Source of the DNA: JAJXWB01 sp037044955
GTDB lineage: Bacteria; Pseudomonadota; Alphaproteobacteria; Rhizobiales; Beijerinckiaceae
Length of the DNA stretch: 64,000 bases
Direction of reading: 5' to 3'
NCBI GenBank assembly: GCA_037044955.1
Contig: JBAOHX010000002.1
Span: 372,001 to 436,000, forward strand
Shown: piece by piece, positions 8,901 through 16,964 of the stretch
Position numbering within the stretch: position 1 is the first letter of the stretch
How the letters are laid out: each line of letters opens with the position of its first letter
Translations under genes and position numbers: made by a program
The notes under the pieces: model-generated
The model's database searches: none
What the model was told of the DNA's origin: nothing
The model's input: the letters and a program-made list of their open reading frames with translations, nothing else

Positions 8901-9148
8901 ACCGCAGAGCGGACGGGGTGACGTTGCGGCGCGCGCTGATCGACGCTGGCGCCATCCGCTTCAAGCCGATCTTCCTGACGGCGGCGGCGGCAGTCATCGG
9001 CGCCGCCTTCATTCTGACCGATCCCATCTTCCAGGGGTTGGCGATCTCCATGGTGTTCGGCCTGATCTCATCGACCGCGCTCACCATCCTGGTCATCCCG
9101 GCAATCTATGTTTTCCTGCGCGACGATGCGCAGGGGTTCGAGACCTGA
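5915..9148 (+). CDS. RND efflux permease (AcrB-like, HAE1-type)
   Basis: Inner-membrane proton-driven exporter, 1077 aa, the usual length for RND permeases. It begins with a cytoplasmic stretch and TM1 (LLLLASIIVGVIALVALP), followed by the porter motif EEEPQISVPMVDI. The central transmembrane block includes IGILVDDAIVVVEN, whose Asp pair is the proton-relay site. A second periplasmic domain begins around residue 560 and the C-terminal transmembrane block contains AGIIVRNSILLVDF. The ATGA overlap with the adaptor shows coupling. A strong hairpin sits just after the stop. Substrate cannot be predicted, but placement beside persulfide-sensing regulators argues for a stress-induced pump. A long antisense open frame over this gene is a GC-codon artefact. 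Confidence 0.93.
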   Translation: MSEPMANLGISGRLTRAFIVSPLTPLLLLASIIVGVIALVALPREEEPQISVPMVDIVVPANGYKAADAVELVTRPLEDIVKGIDGVEHVYSQTQDDNVLVTARFLVGTDADSAILRVHEKIRAHIAELPKGLVEPLIIGRGIDDVATVVLTLAAKPGASAHWTDNGLQRIAEELQHDLTKVNNIGATFIVGGSASQIRIEPDPERLAQYGMTLAQVIDKATNANRTFQAGLLRRNNKSFPVVAGQTLQGVADIGQLLLTSRDGRPVYLKDVADVTVGSAQNDHRAWTSTPDGKGGLETRPAVSLALAKRKGANAVTVAHEILQRLETARGTIVPADIAVEVTRNYGETATEKANELLFHLALATVSIVILITLAIGWREGVVVAVIIPTTILLTLFASWLMGYTINRVSLFALIFSIGILVDDAIVVVENIVRHWSMRGARGLVETAVEAVAEVGNPTIVATLTIVAALLPMMFVSGMMGPYMSPIPANASMAMLFSFFVAVTITPWLLLKIARKYFESGKAQAHDHEDPGAMGRAYTKIARWLLEGRRRSKIFLFVVGGLTLASLGLFYTKSVRVKLLPFDNKSEVQVMLDLPRGASLEQTERVLMEASQKLKDLPELVSIQAYAGASAPFNFNGLVRHYYLRQTPELGDLSINLTAKDHRKRASHAIALDIRQRLADLTLPPRSSVKVVEVPPGPPVVSTLLAEIYGPTPEARREIAGKVKDAFRKVDFVVDVDDSFGVQHERLRYSIDQEALEFHGVQEQAVYDTIAALFGGVKIGYSQRGDGEKPIDISVALPRSALTPGEKLLTTPLPAGGTPRQGANVELGDVVKVTREPSSFPIFRHNGRYAEMVSAEVAGRFESPVYGMLAVEDEIAKLDFGATPKPTIKYHGQPLDDSKPTLLWDGEWEVTYVTFRDMGAAFMVAILGIYLLVVAQFGSFKLPLVILVPVPLTFIGILLGHWMLSAAFTATSMIGFIALAGIIVRNSILLVDFIRHRRADGVTLRRALIDAGAIRFKPIFLTAAAAVIGAAFILTDPIFQGLAISMVFGLISSTALTILVIPAIYVFLRDDAQGFET

Positions 9149-9152
9149 GCCC

Positions 9153-9183
9153 GCATGCGGCGCGATGCTTTCGCGTCGCATGC
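9153..9183 (+). terminator. Hairpin after the RND efflux operon
   Basis: Thirteen-base stem (9153-9165 with 9171-9183, one G-U pair) closed by the loop TGCTT, starting five bases after the permease stop. No long T-run follows, so it may work as a weak or 3'-stabilising terminator. Confidence 0.6.
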
Positions 9184-9241
9184 AAATCGTCGGCGGAACC
9201 CTCGCTTTGCCTCCCGCATTTCGTTCTTCAATCAAATGAAA

Positions 9242-9266
9242 GGGGCCGCGCTTGCGGCGCGGCCCC
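9242..9266 (-). terminator. GC-rich hairpin after the FadL-type gene
   Basis: Perfect ten-base stem (GGGGCCGCGC at 9242-9251 with its complement at 9257-9266) and a five-base loop. On the minus strand it is followed by CCTTTCATTTG, a modest U-rich tail. It lies 38 bases beyond the stop of the outer-membrane protein gene. Confidence 0.6.
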
Positions 9267-9304
9267 GAAGACGATGATTGCAGAAGGCGATCAGTACTTG
9301 ACGA

Positions 9305-10708
9305 TCAGTACTTGGCGATCACCGGCTGCGCCTTGCCTCCGAATTTGTAGGAAACGCCGAGCGAGCCTTCGAACTGGTGCATCGACAACGTGATCGAACG
9401 CGCCGGATTGTAGCCAAACGGCGTCATTTCCGGGCCCGTCACCGAATGTGTCGGCACGACGCTCATGGCGAGGTCGAAGGTCAGGTTCTCGGTGTACTTG
9501 TAGCCAAGGCCTGCCGTGATGTGATCGGTCACGACGCCGGGGGCGAGTATGTTGAACGTGACTTCATTCCAGCGAACCGGATTGGTGTTGTGCGCGTAGC
9601 CGGCGCGCAGGGCGAGTTGCGGAGTGACACGCCATTCCGCGCCAACCGTGAAGACGTCGACATCGCGCCAGCCGAAGCCGGGGCCGTTCGCGGCGCCGAG
9701 CAGCGCGCCCGGCCCGGCCGGAACGACGAAAGGCACAATGATGCTGGCGCCGCTGTTTCCGATCGCCGGAACGCTGCGATAGAAAATATGCTTGTATTCC
9801 GCCATCACCGTCAGGCTCGGCAGAACGTCGAAAGCGACGCCGGCCGTGACGTTGGCGGGAATGTTGAATTTGCCGCCGTTGGCGAACAGGCCGGAATACT
9901 TGCTGAAAGCGGTCATCCACAGCGGCGTTTGGCCGCTGACCCCGACACGTAGCGACGGCGTGATTTTCCATTCGACGCCCGCCCGCAGGCCGCCGCCATA
10001 GGATAGGCTCGTGCCCTTGTCCGACAGGTTGAACGGATCGGCCGAGAAGGTAGGAATGAAACCGGGCGGAAAGAATCCGAGAAACGGGAAGCCGAACCCG
10101 CCCAGACCTTCGGCGCGGAACATCTGCACGGCGAGCACGGGCGCGACGCCGACCGAGATCGGTCCGAAGCGCTTGGCGAAGCCCGCGGTGAGGAACATCT
10201 GCTTGAGGTCGACACCGGCCTTGCCGCCGCAGAACACGCCGCCCGCGCAATTGGGCGTCGGGAAGGTGTTGATCGTGTTTTGATAGGTCGTGTTCATGCC
10301 GCCGTTGCCAAACATGGCCACGCCCCAGGCCGTGTCGGGGTCGATCGGCATGGAATAGGCGAAATGCGGCATCAGGAAATAATTGTCGGTGCTATCGATG
10401 CGCGTCGTCTGCGGGATGAAAGGACCGGGAGCGGTAAAGCCGCCCGGGCCCGTGCCGGTATATCCGCGGAAGGGCATGAACAGCGTCACGCCGCCCGTGA
10501 CCATGTGGGGCAGGTCGACAAGGCCGGCGGGGTTGATGGAAAGCGCCATCGCATCCTGCGGATTGGCGACGCCGGCGCCGGCTTCCGCTTTCTGCACCGT
10601 TCCATAGCCCGCCTGGAAATAGCCTTCGGTCGCGAAGGCCGGGCCGGTCAGCGCGGTCGTCGCCAGCGCAAGCGCGCCAAGCAGGCGAGCGGTTGATTTC
10701 GAGTTCAT
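9305..10708 (-). CDS. FadL/OmpP1/TodX-family outer-membrane transport protein
   Basis: Predicted 14-stranded outer-membrane barrel of 467 aa that would let hydrophobic compounds (long-chain fatty acids, aromatic hydrocarbons) cross the outer membrane. It has a signal peptide (residues 1-26, ending TGPAFA). The mature N-terminus is followed by the family segment GAGVANPQDAMALSINPAGL, matching the NPA region of FadL's N-terminal hatch. The barrel body is rich in alternating aromatic and Gly residues and ends in a strand with an aromatic C-terminus (AKY). The start at 10708 has a GGAGG ribosome-binding site nine bases upstream. It stands alone between the RND pump and the Calvin operon, with its own promoter region and terminator. 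It may serve the alkyl/acyl catabolism genes further along (inference). Confidence 0.88.
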   Translation of the reverse strand: MNSKSTARLLGALALATTALTGPAFATEGYFQAGYGTVQKAEAGAGVANPQDAMALSINPAGLVDLPHMVTGGVTLFMPFRGYTGTGPGGFTAPGPFIPQTTRIDSTDNYFLMPHFAYSMPIDPDTAWGVAMFGNGGMNTTYQNTINTFPTPNCAGGVFCGGKAGVDLKQMFLTAGFAKRFGPISVGVAPVLAVQMFRAEGLGGFGFPFLGFFPPGFIPTFSADPFNLSDKGTSLSYGGGLRAGVEWKITPSLRVGVSGQTPLWMTAFSKYSGLFANGGKFNIPANVTAGVAFDVLPSLTVMAEYKHIFYRSVPAIGNSGASIIVPFVVPAGPGALLGAANGPGFGWRDVDVFTVGAEWRVTPQLALRAGYAHNTNPVRWNEVTFNILAPGVVTDHITAGLGYKYTENLTFDLAMSVVPTHSVTGPEMTPFGYNPARSITLSMHQFEGSLGVSYKFGGKAQPVIAKY

Positions 10709-11023
10709 GCGGGTTTTCCTCCAGCCTCTCGGGGCCATTTATATGCGTGCATCATTATATGAAGGAATGTGCGCCCCAGAATTGCTTCAATCACAAGCAA
10801 CCGACAAGCTCATGTTCGAAAAATGCGCGTAGGCTACGCAGAAACTGTGTACATGATACCGAAACGACACATATGCGCGTTTTCTATTTAATGCGTCGCA
10901 GCAATAGCCTGCCTCTCGCAGATCCCAAGACTTTGCGCCGATAGGCGATCCGGAAGTTGCGTAAGCGCGCGCCGCTTCGGTCGCACGGCATTCCGCGCCG
11001 CGGGGCGAGGAGATCGCATGGCC
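10709..11023. other. Intergenic region between cbbX and the FadL-type gene
   Basis: About 315 bases without a convincing gene. The half next to the FadL-type gene (about 10740-10900) is clearly more AT-rich than the surroundings and is the likely promoter region. I see no cbbE (ribulose-phosphate epimerase) here, nor a strong terminator for the Calvin operon. Confidence 0.5.
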
Positions 11024-11947
11024 TCATCGTGGCTCTTGCCCGCCTTTGCTTCTGTCGTGTCCGAGCCCGCCGGCGAAAACGCGACTCGCCAGTATGTCGG
11101 CGGCGTCGATCCTCGACAACGCCGCGCGATCGAGCGGGCCGTTCGACGCCTCGAACAATCTGTTGGCCTGCCGAAGACGCGCGCGATCCAGCGCGTTGCG
11201 GATCGAGCGCGCATTGGCGAAATGCGGCTGGTCGCGGCGGATCGAAATGTAGTCTCGCAGGGCCTTCTCCGCCTCCGGCGTCAGATGGTAGTTTTGCGCT
11301 GCGAGCATGTTCGAGGCGATCTGGAACAATTCGTCGTCCGAATAGTCCGGAAACTCGATGTGATGCGCGATCCGCGAGCGGAAGCCTGGATTGCTTGAAA
11401 AGAATCGATCCATGCGGTCGGCGTAGCCTGCAAGGATCACGACGAGATCGTCGCGATTGTTTTCCATCGCCTGCAGCAGGATTTCGATCGCCTCCTGCCC
11501 GTAGTCCCGCTCGTTGTCCGGGCGATAAAGGTAATAGGCTTCGTCGATGAACAGGACGCCGCCCATCGCCTTCTTCAGCACTTCCTTGGTCTTGGGCGCG
11601 GTATGGCCGATGTACTGGCCTACCAGATCGTCGCGCGTGACCGAGACGAGGTGGCCTTTACGCACGTAGCCGAGCCGATGCAGCAATCCCGCCATCTTGA
11701 GGGCGACGGTCGTCTTGCCGACGCCGGGGTTGCCGGTGAAACACATGTGCAAGGTCGGCGCTTCGTGCGAGAGGCCGAGTTTTTCCCGCGCGCGCGCAAC
11801 GAGCAGCAGGGCGGCAGTCTCGCGGATCCGGCGCTTGACTGGCGCCAGACCGACGAGTTCGCGATCCAGTTCGGCGAGAATTTCCGTTACGCCGGAGCGG
11901 TGGAAATCCTCCGCCAGATCGACGCTGGCGGCGAGTGCCTCGCTCAT
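11024..11947 (-). CDS. cbbX: CbbX, red-type RuBisCO activase (AAA+)
   Basis: Hexameric AAA+ motor (307 aa) that pulls the C-terminus of the red-type RuBisCO large subunit to release inhibitory sugar phosphates. Walker A is GNPGVGKTT (about residues 72-80), Walker B is VLFIDEAYYL, sensor 1 is in VVILAGYADRM, and the arginine-finger region is NPGFRSRIAHHIEFP. The pore-loop segment YIGHTAPKTKEV and the late FANARSIRNALDRARLRQ helix are characteristic of CbbX rather than other AAA+ families. It is the last gene of the cbb operon, 15 bases after cbbS. Its presence fits the form IC large subunit encoded upstream. Confidence 0.96.
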   Translation of the reverse strand: MSEALAASVDLAEDFHRSGVTEILAELDRELVGLAPVKRRIRETAALLLVARAREKLGLSHEAPTLHMCFTGNPGVGKTTVALKMAGLLHRLGYVRKGHLVSVTRDDLVGQYIGHTAPKTKEVLKKAMGGVLFIDEAYYLYRPDNERDYGQEAIEILLQAMENNRDDLVVILAGYADRMDRFFSSNPGFRSRIAHHIEFPDYSDDELFQIASNMLAAQNYHLTPEAEKALRDYISIRRDQPHFANARSIRNALDRARLRQANRLFEASNGPLDRAALSRIDAADILASRVFAGGLGHDRSKGGQEPR

Positions 11948-11962
11948 GCCGTCAGCCTTTCC

Positions 11963-12352
11963 TCAGCGCCCGGTCGCCCAGGAATAGATCTGTGAGCGAC
12001 CGCGCACATCCGTGCGCGTCATGCGCAGGGTCGGCTCGTCGCCCGGCCGGTTGACGATGAAGGACATGCGAACGGTTTCCCATCCGCGCGTCGAATCGAA
12101 AGCGTTGAGACGGATATAAGCGTCGGGATGCGCCTTGCGGCATTCGTCCAGCTCCATCATCACGCCCTTGGCGTCCTTCAGGTCGAACATGGGATGTCCC
12201 CACATGCTCCAGTACGTGTTGCGGGGATGCGGGTCGTCGGTGAATTCGACGCCGACGGCCCAGTCCCTGCCCAGGCAATATTCGACCTGGTCGCGAATCT
12301 GCTGGTCCGTCAGGTCCGGCAGGAAGGAGAAGCAACCCTGTGTAATGCGCAT
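11963..12352 (-). CDS. cbbS: RuBisCO small subunit, form I red-type
   Basis: Small subunit of 129 aa, starting MRITQGCFSFLPDLTD. The N-terminal segment DQQIRDQVEYCL, the W-rich WSMWGHPMFD region and the extended C-terminus (FIVNRPGDEPTLRM...GRSQIYSWATGR) are typical of red-type CbbS, whose C-terminal hairpin extends into the holoenzyme's central channel. It has an AAGGAG site seven bases before the ATG and follows cbbL by 17 bases. It assembles with CbbL as L8S8 in the cytoplasm. Confidence 0.96.
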   Translation of the reverse strand: MRITQGCFSFLPDLTDQQIRDQVEYCLGRDWAVGVEFTDDPHPRNTYWSMWGHPMFDLKDAKGVMMELDECRKAHPDAYIRLNAFDSTRGWETVRMSFIVNRPGDEPTLRMTRTDVRGRSQIYSWATGR

Positions 12353-12369
12353 GACGTTTCTCCTTCCGC

Positions 12370-13830
12370 TCAGCCCGACACGCTCGCCGTCGGCGTGAAG
12401 TCCGACGTGTCGGTCGAGGCATAGTTGAACGTGATATTGCCCCAGGTATCGAGCGCGGCTTCGAGCGGTTTGCACCATTTGGCTGCGGACCGAAGGATGT
12501 CCCACCCCTCGTTCCTGATGTCGCGCCCTTCGTTGCGCGCCAGCACCATCGCTTCCAGCGCGACGCGGTTGGCCGTCGCGCCCGCCTGGATGCCCATGGG
12601 ATGGCCGATCGTGCCGCCGCCGAACTGAAGCACGACATCGTCGCCGAACAGGTCGAGAAGCTGGTGCATCTGGCCGGCGTGAATGCCGCCGGAGGCGACG
12701 GGCATCACCCTCAGCGTGTCCGCCCAGTCCTGCTCGAAGAATATGCCGCGTTGCAGGTCGACTTCGTTCCGCAATTCACGGCAGACATTGTAGTAGCCCT
12801 GCACGGTCATCGGATCGCCTTCCAGCTTGCCGACCGCCGTTCCGGTGTGCAGATGGTCGACGCCCGCCAGGCGCAACCACTTTGCGATCACGCGGAACGA
12901 GACGCCGTGGTTCTTCTGGCGCGTATAGGTTCCGTGGCCTGCGCGGTGCATGTGCAGGATCATGTCGTTCTGCCGGCACCATTCCGCGATCGACTGGATC
13001 GCCGTCCAGCCGATGATGAGATCGACCATGACGATCACCGAACCGAGTTCCTTCGCCAGTTCCGCGCGCCGGTACATCTCCTCCATCGTCCCGGCGGTGA
13101 TGTTGAGGTAATGGCCCTTTATTTCTCCGGATTCCGCGGAGGCCTTGTTCACCGCCTCCATCGAATAGAGAAACCGCTCCCGATAGTGCATGAAGGATTG
13201 CGAATTGATGTTCTCGTCGTCCTTCATGAAATCGAGCCCGCCCTTGAGCCCTTCGTAGACGACGCGTCCGTAGTTCTTGCCGCTGAGGCCGAGTTTCGGC
13301 TTGACGGTCGCGCCGAGCAGCGGACGGCCGAACTTGTCGAGACGTTCACGCTCCACGACGATGCCGGTCGGCGGACCCTTGAACGTCTTCACGTAGGCGA
13401 CCGGCAGGCGCATGTCCTCGAGCCGCGCGGCCTTCAAAGGCTTGAAGGAGAAGACGTTGCCGATGATCGAGGCGGTAAGGTTGGCGATCGAACCGGGCTC
13501 GAACAGGATGAGATCGTAAGCGACGTAGCAGAAATATTGTCCGGGCGTTCCGGGCACGGGCTCCACGCGATAGGCCTTGCCGCGATATTGGTCGCAGGCG
13601 GTCAGGCGATCGGTCCACACGACGGTCCATGTCGCCGTCGAAGATTCGCCCGCCACCGCCGCCGCCGCTTCCACTGCGTCGACGCCTTCCTGCGGCGTAA
13701 TGCGGAACAGGGCGATCAGATCGGTGTCCTTCGGCGTGTAGCCGCCGTCCCAATAGCCCATCTGCGCATATTTCAGAACGCCGGCCTTGTAGCGTTCCGT
13801 GCCCTTGATTTCCGTGACTTTCGTGTCCAT
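12370..13830 (-). CDS. cbbL: RuBisCO large subunit, form I red-type (IC)
   Basis: Catalytic subunit of ribulose-1,5-bisphosphate carboxylase/oxygenase, 486 aa, the length usual for form IC. Recognisable sites: the carbamylated-Lys segment GLDFMKDDENINSQ, the first active-site region GATVKPKLGLSGKNYGR, the loop-6 Lys in HTGTAVGKLEGDP and the phosphate site FGGGTIGHP. N-terminus MDTKVTEIKGTERYKAGVLKYAQMGYW and the lack of cyanobacterial/plant signatures place it in the red lineage, consistent with CbbX and the extended CbbS. The frame is intact throughout. It lies 24 bases after fba and should be transcribed from the promoter in front of cbbF under CbbR control. Confidence 0.97.
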   Translation of the reverse strand: MDTKVTEIKGTERYKAGVLKYAQMGYWDGGYTPKDTDLIALFRITPQEGVDAVEAAAAVAGESSTATWTVVWTDRLTACDQYRGKAYRVEPVPGTPGQYFCYVAYDLILFEPGSIANLTASIIGNVFSFKPLKAARLEDMRLPVAYVKTFKGPPTGIVVERERLDKFGRPLLGATVKPKLGLSGKNYGRVVYEGLKGGLDFMKDDENINSQSFMHYRERFLYSMEAVNKASAESGEIKGHYLNITAGTMEEMYRRAELAKELGSVIVMVDLIIGWTAIQSIAEWCRQNDMILHMHRAGHGTYTRQKNHGVSFRVIAKWLRLAGVDHLHTGTAVGKLEGDPMTVQGYYNVCRELRNEVDLQRGIFFEQDWADTLRVMPVASGGIHAGQMHQLLDLFGDDVVLQFGGGTIGHPMGIQAGATANRVALEAMVLARNEGRDIRNEGWDILRSAAKWCKPLEAALDTWGNITFNYASTDTSDFTPTASVSG

Positions 13831-13854
13831 CCGACCTCTCCCGGCTGTTTCAGC

Positions 13855-14934
13855 TCACGCCGCCGACTTGATCGTCGGTTGCGGATCGAGCGCGCCGCTC
13901 GCATAGCGCCTGGCCATGTCGCTCATCGGAACGACCTTGATCTTCGAAGCATTGCCTGCGGCGCCGAAGGCTTCGAAGCGGGCGCGGCAGACGTCGCGCA
14001 TGGCGTCCATCGCGGGCTTCAGGAATTTGCGCGGATCGAATTCGTCGCGCCTCGTATGCGCGACGCGCCGGAACTCGGCTGCGCAGGCAAGCCGCAGGTC
14101 CGTATCGATATTCACCTTGCGCACGCCATGCCTGATGCCGCGCACGATTTCCTCGACCGGAACGCCGTAGGTCTCGCGCATCTCGCCGCCGTTTGCGTTG
14201 AAGACCTCACGCCATTCCTGCGGCACGGAGGAAGAGCCGTGCATGACGATGTGCGTGTTCGGCAGCCGCGCGTGAATGCGTTCGATCACGTCCATCGCCA
14301 GAACGTCGCTCGTCGGCTTGCGTGCGAACTTGTAAGCGCCATGCGACGTGCCGATGGCGACCGCCAGCGCGTCCACTTTCGTTTCGGCGACGAAGCTCGC
14401 GGCTTGGTCCGGATCCGTCAGCAGCATCGAGCGGTCGAGCTTGCCTTCGAAGCCGTGCCCGTCTTCTGCCTCGCCGCGCCCGGTCTCGAGCGAGCCGAGG
14501 CAACCGAGCTCGCCTTCGACCGAGGCGCCGACCATGTGCGCAAGACGCGCGACCTCGCGCGTGATCGAGACGTTGTAATCGTAGTCGGCAGGCGTCTTGC
14601 CGTCCTCCTTCAGGGAGCCGTCCATCATCACCGAGGTGAAGCCGTTCTGAATCGCCGAAAGGCAGGTGGACACCCGATCGCCGTGATCCTGATGGATGCA
14701 GATCGGGATTGCCGGATACATCGCCTCCAGCGCTTCCATCATCTTTGCCAGCATGATGTCGCCGGCGTAGGAACGTGCGCCACGGCTCGCCTGGATGATG
14801 ACCGGCGCGTCCACGGCCCGGGCCGCTTCCATGATGGCGAGGCCCTGCTCCATGTTGTTGATGTTGAACGCCGGCACGCCATAGCCGCGTTCGGCGGCGT
14901 GATCCAGCAATTGCCGCATGGTGATGCGCGCCAT
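13855..14934 (-). CDS. cbbA: Class II fructose-1,6-bisphosphate aldolase (Calvin cycle type)
   Basis: Zn-dependent aldolase, 359 aa, that joins dihydroxyacetone phosphate with glyceraldehyde 3-phosphate or erythrose 4-phosphate in the Calvin cycle. Metal and catalytic sites seen: CIHQDHGD, GELGCLGSLE, AIGTSHGAYK and the phosphate-binding HGSSSVPQEW, GIRHGVRKVNIDTDLR. The start at 14934 (MARITMRQLLDHA) has a GGGAGG ribosome-binding site. An earlier in-frame ATG at 14949 lies upstream of that site. It is between the transketolase gene (11-base gap) and cbbL. Confidence 0.95.
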   Translation of the reverse strand: MARITMRQLLDHAAERGYGVPAFNINNMEQGLAIMEAARAVDAPVIIQASRGARSYAGDIMLAKMMEALEAMYPAIPICIHQDHGDRVSTCLSAIQNGFTSVMMDGSLKEDGKTPADYDYNVSITREVARLAHMVGASVEGELGCLGSLETGRGEAEDGHGFEGKLDRSMLLTDPDQAASFVAETKVDALAVAIGTSHGAYKFARKPTSDVLAMDVIERIHARLPNTHIVMHGSSSVPQEWREVFNANGGEMRETYGVPVEEIVRGIRHGVRKVNIDTDLRLACAAEFRRVAHTRRDEFDPRKFLKPAMDAMRDVCRARFEAFGAAGNASKIKVVPMSDMARRYASGALDPQPTIKSAA

Positions 14935-14945
14935 CTTGCCCTCCC

Positions 14946-16953
14946 TCAACCCAGCGTTTGCAGCGCGGCGGCGGCGACCGCCTCCGCCGTGATCGCGAAA
15001 TGCCTGTAAAGTTCGCCAGCCGGCGCCGATGCGCCGAAGCCGTTCATGCCGACGAAGCGTCCGTGCGGCCCGAGCCAGCGATCCCAGCCGAAGCGCGTCG
15101 CAGCCTCCACCGCGACGCGCGGCGCAGAGCCGAGAACCGATTGCTGGTAGTCATCGCTCTGACGCTCGAACAATTCCCAGCACGGCATGGAGACGACCGC
15201 CGCGTTCACGCCCTTCGCGCCGAGGAGATCGGCGGCGGCAAGCGCGATTTCGACTTCCGACCCGGTTGCGAGAAGCGTCACGTCGCGCGCGCCTGCGGTT
15301 TCGCGCAGCACATAGGCGCCGCGCGCGCTGAGATTCTCGGCGACATGCGTCGTGCGCACCGAGGGCAACGCCTGGCGAGACAGCGCGAGCGCGGAAGGCG
15401 CGCTGCGCGTCTCCAGCGCGGCCTGCCAGCATTCGGCCGTCTCGACGGCGTCCGCTGGCCGGAAAACCAGCAGGTTCGGCGTGGCGCGCAACATGGCGAG
15501 ATGTTCGATCGGCTGGTGTGTCGGCCCGTCTTCTCCAAGACCGATCGAATCGTGGGTGAGGACATAGATCACGCGCTGTCCCATCAGCGCCGACAGACAA
15601 ATCCCGCCGCGTGCATAATCGGAAAAGACCATGAATGTGCCGCCATACGGAATGAAGCCGCCATGCAGCGCGATCCCGTTCATCGCCGCGGCCATGCCGT
15701 GCTCGCGGATGCCGTAGTGGATGTAGCGACCGGCGAAAACGTCGGGGCCGATCGAGGCCATGCCCTTGGTCACGGTCAGATTGGAATGGGTCAGATCGGC
15801 CGAACCGCCGATCGTCAGCTCCGTCGCGGCGTTGATCGCCGCCAGCGCGGTCTCCGACGCCTTGCGCGTGGCGATCTTCGGCCCTGTCGTCACAAATTCG
15901 CGCTTCAGCGCATCGAGCGCGCCTGCCGCTTCCGGCGCATCTCCCGACAATTGCGCCAGGAAGCGCTGCGCGGCTCGGCGAGGCCTCGAGCCGCGTGCGC
16001 CAGGCGGCGCTTGCTCCGGCGCCGCGCTCGGCCACGGCGCGCCAAACAGCGCGGACGTCGTCTGGAACGACGAACGGCGCGTGAGGCCATTCGAGGCCCG
16101 CGCGCGCGCCGGCGATTTCTTCGGCGCCGAGCGGTTCGCCGTGCGCCTTCGAGGTGCCGGCTCGCGTCGGCGCGCCAAATCCGATCGTCGTGCGGCACGC
16201 AATCAGCCATGGCCGGCTGTCGTCGTCGCAAGCGGCGCGCAGCGCGGCTTCGATCGCCTGCGGATCGTGCCCGTCGATTTGTGCAGTGAGCCAGCCGGCC
16301 GCCTCGAAACGCGCGATCTGGTTCATCGACGTCGAAAGATCGGTTGCGCCGTCGATGGTGATGCGATTGTCATCCCACAGGACGATCAGGCGTCCGAGCT
16401 TCAGATGGCCGGCAAGGTCGATCGCCTCGTGGCTCACGCCCTCCTCGAGACAACCGTCGCCGGCGATGACGAACGTGCGGTGGTCGACGAGACTGTCGCC
16501 GTAGCGGGCGTTCAGCATGCGCTCGGCAAGCGCCATGCCGACTGCCGTCGCAAGACCCTGTCCAAGCGGTCCTGTTGTCGTTTCGACGCCGAGCGTGTGG
16601 CCGTATTCGGGGTGTCCGGGGGTCGTCGAGCCGAACTGCCTGAAATTTCTGACCTGCTCGATATCCATATCGGCATAGCCGGTCAGATGATGGATCGCAT
16701 ATTGCAGCATCGAGCCGTGGCCGGCCGACAGCACGAAACGATCGCGGTCCGGCCATGCAGGATCGGCCGGATCGATCTTCATGAATTTCGTGAACAGGAC
16801 CGTCGCGACATCGGCCATGCCCATCGGCATGCCGGGGTGCCCGGATTTTGCCTTCTCGACCGCGTCCATCGCCAGCGCGCGAACGGCGTTGGCGAGGTCC
16901 CGCATCGTCGGCTGCGCGATCGAGCTGCGTTCCATCGTGGATGTGGCTGTCAT
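14946..16953 (-). CDS. cbbT: Transketolase of the Calvin operon, frame broken near 15975
   Basis: Thiamine-diphosphate enzyme that shuffles two-carbon units between sugar phosphates. The N-terminal frame (16953 down to about 15985) starts MTATSTMERSSIAQPTMRDL and holds SGHPGMPMGMADVATVLF, GPLGQGLATAVGMA and the GDG motif IAGDGCLEEGVSHEA. The C-terminal part is in another frame and carries GSADLTHSNLT, YGIREHGMAAAMNGIALHGG (with the catalytic Glu), GEDGPTHQPIEHLA and the C-terminal domain. The two halves meet around 15965-15985, within the segment reading LEASPSRAA in one frame and RAAQRFLAQLSGD in the other. The 2008-base span is one more than a multiple of three, so removing one base would restore a normal transketolase of about 668 aa. 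Since this is the only copy seen in the operon, a sequencing error is plausible. Confidence 0.88.
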
Positions 16954-16964
16954 GTCCGCCTCTC

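Noticed and set aside
12601..15009. Long plus-strand open frame opposite cbbL and the aldolase gene
   Set aside because: Antisense to two confidently identified Calvin genes, with no recognisable protein features.
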